A DNA stretch of 33,514 nucleotides, taken from positions 217-33,730 of the forward strand of contig PLUC01000260.1 in assembly GCA_003165415.1 (NCBI GenBank), read 5' to 3'. Shown here one piece after another: positions 16,434-24,509 of this stretch; positions within the stretch are counted from its first letter, which is position 1, and each line of letters starts with the position of its first letter. The translations under genes were made by a program, and so were the position numbers. Source of the stretch: Holophagaceae bacterium. GTDB taxonomy: Bacteria > Acidobacteriota > Holophagae > Holophagales > Holophagaceae. The notes below the pieces were generated by a model. That model did no database searches, was not told the origin of the DNA, and saw only the letters and a program-made list of their open reading frames with translations.

Positions 16434-16703
16434 ATGCCCCGCACCGCAACCCTGCATGTTCCCCTGAATCTCAAGTTGCCCGCCGACCGGATCCTGATGG
16501 GGAAAAAGTTCGCCCATCTTCACGGCACGACGGTCTCCGCGCTGGTGAGCGAGGTCTTCGGAGCCCTGGGCCAGATCGAAGCCGAACCCCTGCGCCTGCA
16601 TCCGCTCCTGGAGCAGCTGGCCGGCATCGTCCCTGATCCCGGGAAGGCCCGGCAGGATGTCGTCATGGAGGAGCTGGAACGGAAATACGGGTCCAGGTCA
16701 TGA
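16434..16703 (+). CDS. Antitoxin-like protein (probable RHH type) paired with a PIN toxin
   Basis: An 89-residue protein starting RTATLHVPLNLKLPADRILMG, a beta-strand followed by two helices (KFAHLHGTTVSALVSEVFGAL) as expected of ribbon-helix-helix antitoxins such as the DUF6364 group. The C-terminal part (about residues 50-89, GIVPDPGKARQDVVMEELERKYG) would be the toxin-neutralising tail. TGGAG lies 5 bases before the ATG. It overlaps the PIN gene by four bases (ATGA), the usual arrangement of type II toxin-antitoxin pairs, in which the complex represses its own promoter. Family assignment is by pattern, not by search. Confidence 0.75.
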   Translation: MPRTATLHVPLNLKLPADRILMGKKFAHLHGTTVSALVSEVFGALGQIEAEPLRLHPLLEQLAGIVPDPGKARQDVVMEELERKYGSRS

Positions 16704-17155
16704 CCAGCCCCTTCAAGGTATTTCTGGATACCGACGTGATCCTGGATTTCGTGCTGAGACGGGAGCCGTTCTTCCGGCCCGCCGCAAGGCTCTTCCAGAG
16801 TGGAATGGAGCGGAAGATCATCCTTATGGCTTCGGCCGGGGCCCTGAAGGACGTCCTGTATTTCGCCCGCAAGCCCGCGGGAGCGGAAAGGGCCGGCAAC
16901 GAGAGACGGGGCCGCGAGACCATCCGTATCCTCCTTCAAGTGGTGGAGGTATGCCCCCTGGACCGCTTGCTGTGGGACGAGGTGCTGGCCTCCCCGGTCA
17001 AGGACACCGAAGACGCCCTCCAGCTCGCCTGTGCGGGGCGGAACCACGCGGATTTCCTGGTCACCCGGAACGTGCGGGATTATGTGGGCGCCGTTTTCCC
17101 CCAGGTCATCCAGCCGGAGATCCTGCTGGCCACCCTGGCCGCGGGAACGACCTAG
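16700..17155 (+). CDS. PIN-domain ribonuclease, probable VapC-like toxin
   Basis: A 151-residue PIN domain, a Mg-dependent ribonuclease that in VapC toxins cuts tRNA or rRNA. Acidic residues expected in the active site are visible: D10 and D12 in VFLDTDVILDFVL, the DTEDALQLACA segment around residue 108, and a downstream D in LVTRNVRDY. The middle segment contains ALKDVLYFARKPAG. Length and order fit the PIN family. It is translationally coupled to the upstream antitoxin gene and convergent with the yhaM operon, whose last gene ends 4 bases inside it. Toxicity and target are inferred. Confidence 0.85.
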   Translation: MTSPFKVFLDTDVILDFVLRREPFFRPAARLFQSGMERKIILMASAGALKDVLYFARKPAGAERAGNERRGRETIRILLQVVEVCPLDRLLWDEVLASPVKDTEDALQLACAGRNHADFLVTRNVRDYVGAVFPQVIQPEILLATLAAGTT

Positions 17156-17643
17156 GCCGGGCTCAGCACCTGCCGGAGGTCGCCCTTGAGCCGCTCCAGG
17201 TCCGCCTCGCTGAGGTTCAGGGGCACCTGCCGCTTGACTTCGTCCCGGCGGGAGAAGGCGATTCGCTTCACTTCCACCCGGTCCTGGCCGATGCGGATCT
17301 CGTTGAACTGGATCTGGAGGTCGTCCTTGTAGGGCGGCAGGCTGCGCAACTGGATGTACATGCCCCGCCGGTCGTGATCCACGATCTCCAGGCGCTCGTC
17401 CAGGTAGGTGACCTGGCGGCTGAAGAACTCGGCCCGGGATTTCAGCTTGGCGAAGGTCTGCTTCCGGGTGGAAAACCACTCCAGGGCCAGTTCTCCCAGT
17501 TCGACGCTGGCCCCGGTCCGGCGCAGGGCGCCGTGGACCATCCCGTCCAGCATGGGATCCCCGTCCCGGAACGGCTCGAAGTCCAGGAAGTCCCCAGGGA
17601 GGATGGCGTCGTCGTAACGCTTGGCTTTCCTGGAGAGATTCAT
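17152..17643 (-). CDS. Conserved-looking protein of unknown function in the yhaM operon
   Basis: A 163-residue soluble protein without signal peptide or membrane segment. The first part is MNLSRKAKRYDDAILPGDFL. A helical region around residues 35-80 contains GELALEWFSTRKQTFAKLKSRAEFF. The rest alternates strand-like charged segments (RRGMYIQLRSLPPYKDDLQI, QDRVEVKRIAFSRRDEV) and ends in a helix (SEADLERLKGDLRQVL). I do not recognise a family. The start overlaps the stop of the YhaM-like gene (ATGA), so the two are coupled and likely act together, possibly in RNA metabolism. The stop overlaps the PIN gene by four bases tail to tail. Confidence 0.7.
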   Translation of the reverse strand: MNLSRKAKRYDDAILPGDFLDFEPFRDGDPMLDGMVHGALRRTGASVELGELALEWFSTRKQTFAKLKSRAEFFSRQVTYLDERLEIVDHDRRGMYIQLRSLPPYKDDLQIQFNEIRIGQDRVEVKRIAFSRRDEVKRQVPLNLSEADLERLKGDLRQVLSPA

Positions 17644-18629
17644 TGATTGTTTTCGCCCGGCACGGCGGGCCAGCGGGGCTTGTAGAACATCCGCTCCAGG
17701 TTCCTGGAAAAGGGGGTCCAGTTGCCGACGCCGGCGTCCTCCCGGATGGCCCGGAACATGGCTTCCAGCTTGCCGTCCAGGTCGTCCAGGTAGTGCACCA
17801 GGAGCGCCTCGGGGGTCTTGGGCACCACCGGGGAGCCGTATTCCAGCTTGCCGTGGTGGCTGAGCACGATGTGCAGGATGAGCAGGCGCAGGGCCTCCGG
17901 GAAATCAGGGATCTCGGCCACGGCCCGGTTGATCCACTCGGACTCCATGGAAATGTGGCCGATGAGGTTGCCGGCGTCGGAATAGCCGAAGGACCTCTGG
18001 TAGGTGAGCTCGGCGGTCTTGCCCAGGTCGTGCAGGAGCACGCCGGCCAGCACCAGGTCCCGGTTCAGCTCCCGGTAGTGGGCGCAGGCCCGGTCGGCCA
18101 TGCCCGCCACCGAGAGGGTGTGCTCCAGCAGGCCGCCCAGGAAGGTGTGGTGGAGGCTCTTGGCCGCGGGGGCCTGGGCGAAGGCCGCGCGCAGGGCGGG
18201 GTCCTCCTGGAACAGCAGCTCCAGCAGCCGGCGGATCCAGGGATCGCCCACCCCCGCCACCAGCGCGTCCAGCTCCTGCAGCATCGCCTCCGCCGGGCGC
18301 TTGCTGGTGGGGAAGAACCGGGAAAAATCACCGATCTCCTGGTCCTGGGCGAAGCGCACCTTGTCCAGGCGCAACTGGGTCCGGCCGTTGTACACGGAAA
18401 CCTGGCCCTTGACCCTGAGGAACGCGTCCGGCGCCACCTGGTCCATGTCCCCTTCGATGGCCCGGAGGTCCCAGAGGAAGGCCTTGAGGTCGCCCGAGGC
18501 GTCCGCCAGCTTCAGTTCCAGGTATTCGGACCCCTTGGCGCTGGTCTTGAAGGCGACTTCCTGGGCGAGCAGGAAACCGGTGAAGACGTCCCCTTCTTTG
18601 AGGGACCGGAGTTCGGGCTGTTCGGCCAT
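17640..18629 (-). CDS. yhaM: YhaM-type 3'-5' exoribonuclease (OB fold + HD domain)
   Basis: A 329-residue protein in which an N-terminal OB-fold of the nucleic-acid-binding type (about 12-100: FLLAQEVAFKTSAKGSEYLEL, DASGDLKAFLWD, VKGQVSVYNGRTQLRLD) precedes an HD phosphohydrolase domain. Metal-binding motifs are LHHTFLGGLLEHTLSV (about 159-174), the HD pair in LLHDLGKTAEL, IGHISM and LSHHGKLEYGSP. In Bacillus subtilis YhaM degrades single-stranded RNA and DNA from the 3' end. The length fits. It is cotranscribed with S4-domain and foldase genes upstream and an unknown gene that it overlaps downstream. Nuclease activity is inferred from the family. Confidence 0.9.
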   Translation of the reverse strand: MAEQPELRSLKEGDVFTGFLLAQEVAFKTSAKGSEYLELKLADASGDLKAFLWDLRAIEGDMDQVAPDAFLRVKGQVSVYNGRTQLRLDKVRFAQDQEIGDFSRFFPTSKRPAEAMLQELDALVAGVGDPWIRRLLELLFQEDPALRAAFAQAPAAKSLHHTFLGGLLEHTLSVAGMADRACAHYRELNRDLVLAGVLLHDLGKTAELTYQRSFGYSDAGNLIGHISMESEWINRAVAEIPDFPEALRLLILHIVLSHHGKLEYGSPVVPKTPEALLVHYLDDLDGKLEAMFRAIREDAGVGNWTPFSRNLERMFYKPRWPAVPGENNQ

Positions 18630-18641
18630 AAGGCTCCCTGC

Positions 18642-18968
18642 TCAGTGGTTGGTGGGGGTCTTGGGCCGGGCGGCCATGGGGTCCTGCCCAAGGGAATCCT
18701 CCATGGGCGCCCGTTTCTCCTCCAGCACCTCGATGAAGGACCACTGGTCGCCCCGGGGGACCGAGCCCTCGGGCAGGTTCAGCACCCGGGCCTTGATGAT
18801 CCGGTTGTAGAGGGGGAACAGGAGTTCGTCGCCCAGGCGCACTTCGTGGCTCGCCTTGCGCGGGGTGCCGTTCACCCGGACCATCCCCTCCTCGCAGAGC
18901 TCCCTCGCCAACTCCCGCCGTTTGACCAGGTGGGTCTTTTTCAGGAACAGGTCCAAGCGCACGTTCAC
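18642..18968 (-). CDS. S4-domain RNA-binding protein (Hsp15/HslR-like)
   Basis: A 108-residue protein. Residues 1-60 are an S4 domain: VRLDLFLKKTHLVKRRELAR, the RNA-binding turn EGMVRVNGTPRKASHEVRLGDEL and the strand LLFPLYNRIIKARVLNL. The tail (about 65-108) is charged and probably disordered. Hsp15 of E. coli binds 50S subunits carrying stalled nascent chains; the assignment to that exact role is tentative. The start is a GTG overlapping the stop of the upstream foldase gene (GTGA), so it is translationally coupled. The YhaM-like gene follows 12 bases later. Confidence 0.83.
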   Translation of the reverse strand: MNVRLDLFLKKTHLVKRRELARELCEEGMVRVNGTPRKASHEVRLGDELLFPLYNRIIKARVLNLPEGSVPRGDQWSFIEVLEEKRAPMEDSLGQDPMAARPKTPTNH

Positions 18969-19942
18969 CCTTTCAGAATCGTATCCTTGGGAACCATGTA
19001 GCGGATGTTGGCCCGGATCCGGAGGCCCTGGATGTAGGCCTCGATGGCGCTCTGCGCCTTGGGTTCCTGGAGCTTCTCCAGGATCGAGGCGCGCACCTCG
19101 GCGAAGGGCTTGGCCTTGTCCATCTCCGAGTCGGTCAACTGCAGCAGGTAGACATCCTTGTCGGTGGTCACCGGCGCCGAGACCTGCCCCGGCTTGAGGC
19201 CGAGGACGGCTTCCTCCAGGTCCGGGCGCAACACGCCCTTGTTCAGCCAGCCCAGGTCCCCTCCGGTGCTCCGGCTCGGGGCCGTGGAGTACTTCACCAG
19301 GGTCTCGAAGGGGGTGCCCTTCTTGAGTTCGGCCTGGATCTCGGCCAGCCTGGTCTCGGTGTCCTTCTGCTCTTCGGGGGTGACCCCCTTGGGCAGGACC
19401 AGTTCCCGGATCCGGAACCGGCTGGGCAGCCGGTATTCCAACCGGTGTTCCTGGTAGTAGGCCAGGAGTTCCTGTTCATCCACGGCGACCCTGGAATAGA
19501 CATCCCGGCGCAGCACCTCCTGTTTCAGCAGATCCTGTCTCGACCGGTCCAGGTAGGCCTGGAGGCCGATGCCCAGGCTGCCCTTGAGGGCCCGTTCGAA
19601 ATCGGCGTCCGAGGTGAAATTGTTCTGCTTCTTGAGCTCCTCCACATAGGAGCGCAGCCCTTCGTCGGAGATCACCACACCCAGGTCGGCGGCCTTGTCC
19701 GCCAGGACGAAGCTGTCGATCAGGCCCTGGAGGGTCTTCTCCCTGGCGCCGCGCAGTTTGGCGTCCAGCTCCTGGCCGGAGAACTCGCGGTAGAGGGCGG
19801 CGCTCCCCTGTTCCACGGCCTGCTGGTAGTCCCGGAGGGTGATGATGTGGGCGTTGACCACCACCAGGATCTCCTCCCGCACCTCGCCGGCGCTCAGGAC
19901 CAGGCAGGGAATGCAGAAGGGGGCCAACCCGCGCAGGTTCAT
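18965..19942 (-). CDS. SurA-like periplasmic chaperone with parvulin isomerase domain
   Basis: A 325-residue protein with a hydrophobic N-terminus (LAPFCIPCLVLSAGEV) acting as signal peptide. A SurA-N-like helical region follows (about 20-165: VVVNAHIITLRDYQQAVEQG, LQGLIDSFVLADKAADLGV, LDRSRQDLLKQEVLRRDVYS). Then one parvulin PPIase domain (about 178-275) with FRIRELVLPKG, LVKYSTAPSRSTGGDLGWL and LKPGQVSAPVTT. Such proteins escort unfolded outer-membrane proteins to the BAM complex. Its start overlaps the stop of the neighbouring PpiC gene (ATGA). The final Ile-rich strand resembles the SurA C-terminal tail. The symbol surA would be reasonable but the gene is one of two paralogues here. Confidence 0.87.
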   Translation of the reverse strand: MNLRGLAPFCIPCLVLSAGEVREEILVVVNAHIITLRDYQQAVEQGSAALYREFSGQELDAKLRGAREKTLQGLIDSFVLADKAADLGVVISDEGLRSYVEELKKQNNFTSDADFERALKGSLGIGLQAYLDRSRQDLLKQEVLRRDVYSRVAVDEQELLAYYQEHRLEYRLPSRFRIRELVLPKGVTPEEQKDTETRLAEIQAELKKGTPFETLVKYSTAPSRSTGGDLGWLNKGVLRPDLEEAVLGLKPGQVSAPVTTDKDVYLLQLTDSEMDKAKPFAEVRASILEKLQEPKAQSAIEAYIQGLRIRANIRYMVPKDTILKG

Positions 19943-20922
19943 TCCGCCGCCGCCTTCTGGAGCTTGACGGAAGACTTGAAGCCGACCTCCTTCTTGACCT
20001 GGCCGATATAGGCCTGCATCACCTGCTCCTGGCGTTCGGCGGTGGCCTGTTCCTTGGCCGCGTCCTTGACCGCGTCGAAAGTCTGCGCCACCGCCGGGGT
20101 GATCTTCTCCACCTCGATCAAGTGGTAGCCGTACATGGTCTTCACCGGATCACCCACCTTGCCGATGGGCTGGCTGCGCACGGCCTGGTCGAACTCGGGC
20201 ACGAACTTGCCGAAGGCGGTGTCCTCGTAGAGGCCGCCCTTGTCCTTGCTGCCGGGGTCGTCGGAGTATTCCTTGGCGGCCGCATCGAAGGACTTGCCGG
20301 CCTTGATCTCGGCCAGCACCTTGTCCGCCTTGGCCTTGGCTTCGGTGTCAGTGAGCGCCTTCTTGTCCCCGCTGGCCCGGGTGCCGATGAGGATATGCCG
20401 GGCCGAGAAGGACTCGGGGGTCCTGAACTTGTCGGGATGGGCGTCGAAATAGGCCTTCACATCCTCGTCCTTGAGGTTGAGCTTGACCTGGAGCGCCGGA
20501 CCGTCCTTGTCCATCAGGGCCTGGATGAGCAGCTGCATGTCCATGACGGCCAGCTTCTTGGCGTGGTCGGGCCGCTTCTGCAGGCCCTCCTGCCTGGCCT
20601 TGGCGGCCAGGGCCTTGAACTCCAGGAACCGGGTGAGGTACTGCGCCCTGGCGCCTTCGATGAACTGGAGCTGCATGCGCTGCTGGTCGGTCATGGTGAT
20701 GTCCAGGAACAGCTCGAAGTCCGATTCCCGGATGACCTCCTTGCCGATGGTGGCCAGGACCGGATCCGCCGGGGGTTTCGGCGCGGCCTTGGCCTTGGGC
20801 GCTGCCGGGGTGTTCGCCGCGGCCGGGGCGGCGGTGACGACGGCCTCCTTCGGGGCCTCGGGAGCGGGGGTCTGGGCGGCCATGGCCAGGGTGGCCGAGG
20901 CGAGAATCACGCTGCGGAGCAT
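19939..20922 (-). CDS. PpiC/PrsA-like parvulin peptidyl-prolyl isomerase, exported
   Basis: A 327-residue foldase. The N-terminus (MLRSVILASATLAMAAQTPAP) is a signal peptide, followed by an Ala/Pro/Lys-rich linker (about residues 22-55). A helical chaperone region then leads to a parvulin domain with FSARHILIGTRASGDKKALT (about 175-195), AAAKEYSDDPGSKDKGGLYE, FDQAVRSQPIGKVGDPVKT and YGYHLIEVEKI. It resembles the downstream SurA-like protein in plan but carries more of the catalytic parvulin signature. The ATG was chosen because AAGG lies 6 bases before it; an ATG at 20928 is too close to that site, and further upstream extension runs into the neighbouring gene. Confidence 0.88.
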   Translation of the reverse strand: MLRSVILASATLAMAAQTPAPEAPKEAVVTAAPAAANTPAAPKAKAAPKPPADPVLATIGKEVIRESDFELFLDITMTDQQRMQLQFIEGARAQYLTRFLEFKALAAKARQEGLQKRPDHAKKLAVMDMQLLIQALMDKDGPALQVKLNLKDEDVKAYFDAHPDKFRTPESFSARHILIGTRASGDKKALTDTEAKAKADKVLAEIKAGKSFDAAAKEYSDDPGSKDKGGLYEDTAFGKFVPEFDQAVRSQPIGKVGDPVKTMYGYHLIEVEKITPAVAQTFDAVKDAAKEQATAERQEQVMQAYIGQVKKEVGFKSSVKLQKAAAE

Positions 20923-20948
20923 GGGCATCCTTTTGGGAGAAGGGCGGT

Positions 20949-21635
20949 TCAGGTGCGGCGCCCGCCGAGAAGGCGGAGCAGGGAAAGGAAGATGTTGTAG
21001 AGGCTCACGAACAGCGAAAGGGCGAAGCCCGCGGGATCGCTGTAGTCCTCCGTCTTGAGCATGGCGGAAGTATCCCACAGGATCTTGGCGGAGCAGGCGA
21101 TGACCGCCACGGCGGAGATGAGCAGGCCGAAGGTCTCCAGGTGGAAGATGGCCGCGATCAGGCTGCCGAAGAACATGACGCCGATGCCCACGATCACGAA
21201 GCTGCGCAGGAAGCTGAAGTCGGCCTTGGAGAACACGGCGACCCCGGTGAGCAGCAGGAAGTCGGCGGCGGTCATGCCGAAGGCGGCCAGGACGATGCCC
21301 GGGCCCGAGGTCCGGGCCACCATGAGCATGACGATGCCGGCGAAGATCCCGCAGATGAACGTGAACAGGGTATAGGCGTAGCGGTTGAGGGGCTTGCGCC
21401 GGCTCACCGCGCTGGCCCAGATCAGCGACCCGAACTGGGCGCCGAACAGGACCCACACGAAGGCCCCGCCCAGGGCCGGCACCAGGGCGTTGGCGACGTA
21501 CGGGGCGCTGAGCGCTCCCACCGCGGCCACCGCGAAGCCGCCCATGAGCCACATATATACGTTCCGCACGAAAGCCACCCGGTCCTCGGCCCGGGAGCGT
21601 CCATAGGGAGTTCTGCTTTCCATGTCGTATTGCAT
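20949..21635 (-). CDS. Bax inhibitor-1 / YccA family membrane protein
   Basis: A 228-residue integral membrane protein with about seven hydrophobic segments, starting near FVRNVYMWLMGGFAVAAVGA and ending with the family-typical SLFVSLYNIFLSLLRLLGG. Asp residues near the C-terminus (WDTSAMLKTEDYSDP) correspond to the region that in bacterial homologues such as BsYetJ forms a pH-dependent calcium leak. The physiological role in this organism is unknown. GAGG lies 8 bases before the ATG. It is the first gene of a long minus-strand cluster; 26 bases separate it from the PpiC gene. The upstream 136 bases include a CATAAT that may be its -10. Confidence 0.92.
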   Translation of the reverse strand: MQYDMESRTPYGRSRAEDRVAFVRNVYMWLMGGFAVAAVGALSAPYVANALVPALGGAFVWVLFGAQFGSLIWASAVSRRKPLNRYAYTLFTFICGIFAGIVMLMVARTSGPGIVLAAFGMTAADFLLLTGVAVFSKADFSFLRSFVIVGIGVMFFGSLIAAIFHLETFGLLISAVAVIACSAKILWDTSAMLKTEDYSDPAGFALSLFVSLYNIFLSLLRLLGGRRT

Positions 21636-21726
21636 GTTTTAAACCTCACAGGGTCCCGGGGAGGGGGACACTCAATCGTAACATTATGGCACCCAGGGAA
21701 GCCTACTGCCGCCCCGAATGGCCTGT

Positions 21727-21749
21727 AAAAACCTTGGACCACCCAAGGT
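21727..21749 (-). terminator. Intrinsic terminator after the HD hydrolase gene
   Basis: On the minus strand the stem ACCTTGG/CCAAGGT (21743-21749 with 21731-21737) with a 5-base loop is followed by TTTTTA. It lies about 22 bases after the stop of the HD-domain gene, so it separates that gene from the Bax-inhibitor-like cluster. Confidence 0.8.
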
Positions 21750-21771
21750 GTTGAAAGGTTGCAAGGTCGCT

Positions 21772-22491
21772 TCAGCCTTCCATCCTTCCCACCGATTCGC
21801 GCAGTTCGCGGATCATGGCGCGCAGGCCGGCGTCGAGCCCGGGTTCGTCCTGGATCAGGGCCCCGAACAGCCGGGCGATGCTCCGGTAGTACCAGAGGGT
21901 CCCTTCCCGGTCGCCCCGGAACCGCTCGAACACCCCGGCGCCATGGTTGCGCAGGTCCCTGCCGATGGCCTGGACATTGTGCAGCTTGTCCGCGCAGACC
22001 ACCCGCAGCACCGGGATGGGCGCCTGCACCAGGTGGGCCATGTAGGTCCGTTTCCGTTCCAGCCAGGGGGCCTTTTCGCCCACCGACTCGTCGTCGGTGC
22101 AGCTCTTGACGATGGCCGCGACCTGGGGCCCGAACAGGGCCTGGATCTCGTCCAGCACCGGGGCCCCGCCCCCGTCCTCCACCGCGTCGTGGAGCATTCC
22201 GGCGATGACCTCGTCCTCGCTGCCGCCGGACTCGCCCACCAGGGAGGCCACGGCCAGCAGGTGGGTGAGGTAGGCGGTGGAGGTGCCCTTGCGGACCTGG
22301 CAGCCGTGCTTCTGAATGGCGAAGGCCACGGCTTCGGCGACCCGGGGTCCCAGGGCGTGGCCCGGGTCCAGCGGCGGGGTCTCGGGAGCACCGGGGTTCC
22401 TGGCGGGCAGTACCCCTTCATAGGCGCCAATGACGCCTTCGAGCGCTTGGGCCATGGCTGAGCGTGAGGGAAAGAGACCTGGCGTATTCAT
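21772..22491 (-). CDS. SpoT/Mesh1-like HD-domain hydrolase (stand-alone)
   Basis: A 239-residue protein resembling the hydrolase half of RelA/SpoT without synthetase, TGS or ACT domains. Visible motifs: QVRKGTSTAYLTHLLAVA (H77), the HD box MLHDAVEDGG (H101, D102, E105, D106), FGPQVAAIVKSCTDDESV, and the conserved ADKLHN segment near residue 168. In SpoT and Mesh1 these residues hold Mn and remove the 3'-diphosphate of (p)ppGpp; small alarmone hydrolases also act on other nucleotides. The first 45 residues are family-unlike and Pro-rich at their end. The ATG directly follows GAAGGAAGG. It is divergent from htpG. Substrate is inferred. Confidence 0.8.
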   Translation of the reverse strand: MNTPGLFPSRSAMAQALEGVIGAYEGVLPARNPGAPETPPLDPGHALGPRVAEAVAFAIQKHGCQVRKGTSTAYLTHLLAVASLVGESGGSEDEVIAGMLHDAVEDGGGAPVLDEIQALFGPQVAAIVKSCTDDESVGEKAPWLERKRTYMAHLVQAPIPVLRVVCADKLHNVQAIGRDLRNHGAGVFERFRGDREGTLWYYRSIARLFGALIQDEPGLDAGLRAMIRELRESVGRMEG

Positions 22492-22572
22492 CCTTCCTTC
22501 ATCCTAGCGGCATCGACCCGAACCTGTCACTTTCGGGCTAAAATGTTCCCTGATGAATGGAGAGGCACACCC

Positions 22573-24477
22573 ATGACCGACGTGACTGTAGAAAAACGAG
22601 CTTTCAAAAGCGAGCTCCAGCAGATCCTCAATCTCATTACCCACTCCTTGTATTCCCACAAGGAGATCTTCCTGCGCGAACTGATCAGCAACGCCAGCGA
22701 CGCCATCGACAAGATCCGCTTCAACTCGCTTCAGAATGAGCATCTGGTGGAAGGCAACCGGGACTGGCGGATCAAGCTCAGCGCCGACAAGGCCGTCGGC
22801 ACCCTCACCGTCTCGGACAACGGCATCGGCATGTCCCGGGAGGACATCATCGAGAACCTCGGCACCATCGCCCGCTCCGGCACCCGGGCGTTCCTGGACA
22901 GCCTCAAGCAGGCGGACGCGGCCGTACGGCCTGAGCTCATTGGCCAGTTCGGCGTGGGCTTCTATTCTGCATTCATGGTGGCCGACCAGGTGACCGTGAT
23001 CTCCCGGGCAGCCGGGGAAGCCCAGGGAGTGCGCTGGCAATCCGACGGCCTGGGCGAGTACACCGTGGAGCCGGCGGAAAAGCCCGAGCGCGGCACCGAA
23101 GTGATCCTGCGGCTCAAGGCGGAGGAGAAGGAGTTCCTGGAGCCCTGGCGGCTGCGGACCATCGTCAAGCAGTTCTCGGACTTCATCGAGCATCCGATCG
23201 TCATGGACGTTGAGAAGACCGAAGGCGAGACCAAGACCGTGGCTGAGGAGACCCTCAACTCCCGCAAAGCCCTGTGGCTGCGCAGCAAGGCCGATGTCAC
23301 CGCCGAGGAGCACAATGCCTTCTACCGGCAGATCGCCAACGCCTTCGACGACCCGGTCAAGGTGATCCACTACGCCGCCGAGGGCATGCTCGACTTCAAG
23401 GCCCTGCTCTACATCCCCAAGACCAAGGGGTTCGACCTGCAGTTCGCCGAGGCCAAGGTGGGGCCCAAGCTCTACATCAACCGGGTGCAGATCATGGACC
23501 ACTGCGAGCAGCTGCTGCCGCCGTACCTGCGCTTCGTCAAGGGCGTGGTGGACTGCTCTGACCTGCCCCTGAACGTCTCCCGGGAGGTCATCCAGCACAG
23601 CCCGCTGCTGGAGAAGATCCAGAAGAGCCTGGTGAAGAACGTCCTGGCGGCCCTGGAAGAACTCAAGACCAGCGACTACGACACCTATGTGGGCGTTTTC
23701 GGTGAGCTGGGCGGGATCCTGAAGGAGGGCCTCGCCCGGGACTGGGACCACCGCACCCAGATCGCCGACCTGCTGCTGTTCCAGAGCCTCAAGACCGAGG
23801 CCGGGAAGTTCACCACCCTGGCCCAGTACCGGGAGGCCATGCCCGCCGACCAGACCGACATCTACTACTTGGCGGGGGAGCAGCGCTCGGCCCTGGAGCA
23901 TTCCCCGTCCCTGGAGGTGTTCCGCCACCGCGGCTGGGACGTGCTGCTGCTCACCGACCCCATCGACGAGTTCGTGTTCCCGTCCCTGGCCGACTACAAG
24001 GGCATGGCCCTCAAGGCCGCCGACCGTGAAGCGCCGGAGCTGCCGGCCGAGGAGCTGAAGAAGACCGAGGAGGCCAGCGGCGTGTTCGCGCCGCTGCTCC
24101 AGGCATTGAAGGGTACCCTCTCCGAGCTCAAGGACATCCGCCTGTCCCGGCGGCTGAAGGAGAGCGCGGCCTGCCTGGTGGCCGACGAAGGGGACCTGAG
24201 CCCGAACATGGAGCGCCTGCTGCAGAAGATGGGCCGGGCCGACGCCATGGGCCTGGGCGGCCCCGCCCAGCGCATCCTGGAGCTGAACCCCGACCACCCC
24301 GCGGTCCAGGCCCTGTTCCAGCTGCACCAGGCCGACCCCGGTGACGCGAGGATCGGAACCTACGCCCACCTGCTGCACGATGAGGCGGTGCTGGCGGAGG
24401 GGTCCAAGCTGCCCGATCCCAGCGCCTTTGCCAAGCGGATCAACGAACTCATCGCCAAGGATGCGGCCAGGAGCTAG
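22573..24477 (+). CDS. htpG: Chaperone protein HtpG (Hsp90)
   Basis: Cytoplasmic Hsp90 of 634 residues. The N-terminal GHKL ATPase domain shows ELISNASDAIDKIRF (N40 and D43 region), DNGIGM, and the lid/glycine box GQFGVGFYSAFMVA. The middle domain includes LWLRSKADVTAEEHNAFY, YIPKTKGFDLQFAEAKVGPK, YINRVQIMD and the LPLNVSREVIQ segment with the catalytic Arg. The C-terminal dimerisation domain covers the last 130 residues. The ATG follows GGAGAGG; a longer frame from 22543 would add residues not seen in the family. Upstream TAAAAT (22539-22544) may be its -10; a heat-shock element was not identified. Confidence 0.97.
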   Translation: MTDVTVEKRAFKSELQQILNLITHSLYSHKEIFLRELISNASDAIDKIRFNSLQNEHLVEGNRDWRIKLSADKAVGTLTVSDNGIGMSREDIIENLGTIARSGTRAFLDSLKQADAAVRPELIGQFGVGFYSAFMVADQVTVISRAAGEAQGVRWQSDGLGEYTVEPAEKPERGTEVILRLKAEEKEFLEPWRLRTIVKQFSDFIEHPIVMDVEKTEGETKTVAEETLNSRKALWLRSKADVTAEEHNAFYRQIANAFDDPVKVIHYAAEGMLDFKALLYIPKTKGFDLQFAEAKVGPKLYINRVQIMDHCEQLLPPYLRFVKGVVDCSDLPLNVSREVIQHSPLLEKIQKSLVKNVLAALEELKTSDYDTYVGVFGELGGILKEGLARDWDHRTQIADLLLFQSLKTEAGKFTTLAQYREAMPADQTDIYYLAGEQRSALEHSPSLEVFRHRGWDVLLLTDPIDEFVFPSLADYKGMALKAADREAPELPAEELKKTEEASGVFAPLLQALKGTLSELKDIRLSRRLKESAACLVADEGDLSPNMERLLQKMGRADAMGLGGPAQRILELNPDHPAVQALFQLHQADPGDARIGTYAHLLHDEAVLAEGSKLPDPSAFAKRINELIAKDAARS

Positions 24478-24509
24478 CAGCCATTAGGTCGCTGGCGACC
24501 TTATGGCTG
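24478..24509. terminator. Hairpin between convergent htpG and mscS
   Basis: CAGCCATTAGGTCGC (24478-24492) pairs with GCGACCTTATGGCTG (24495-24509) with a single mismatch and a 2-base loop. It starts right after the htpG stop. There is no T run, so it is probably a factor-dependent or weak terminator for both genes. Confidence 0.5.

Noticed and set aside
22504-24378. Open frame of 624 codons on the minus strand opposite htpG
   Set aside because: Mirror frame of a certain Hsp90 gene; no ribosome-binding site or family motif.
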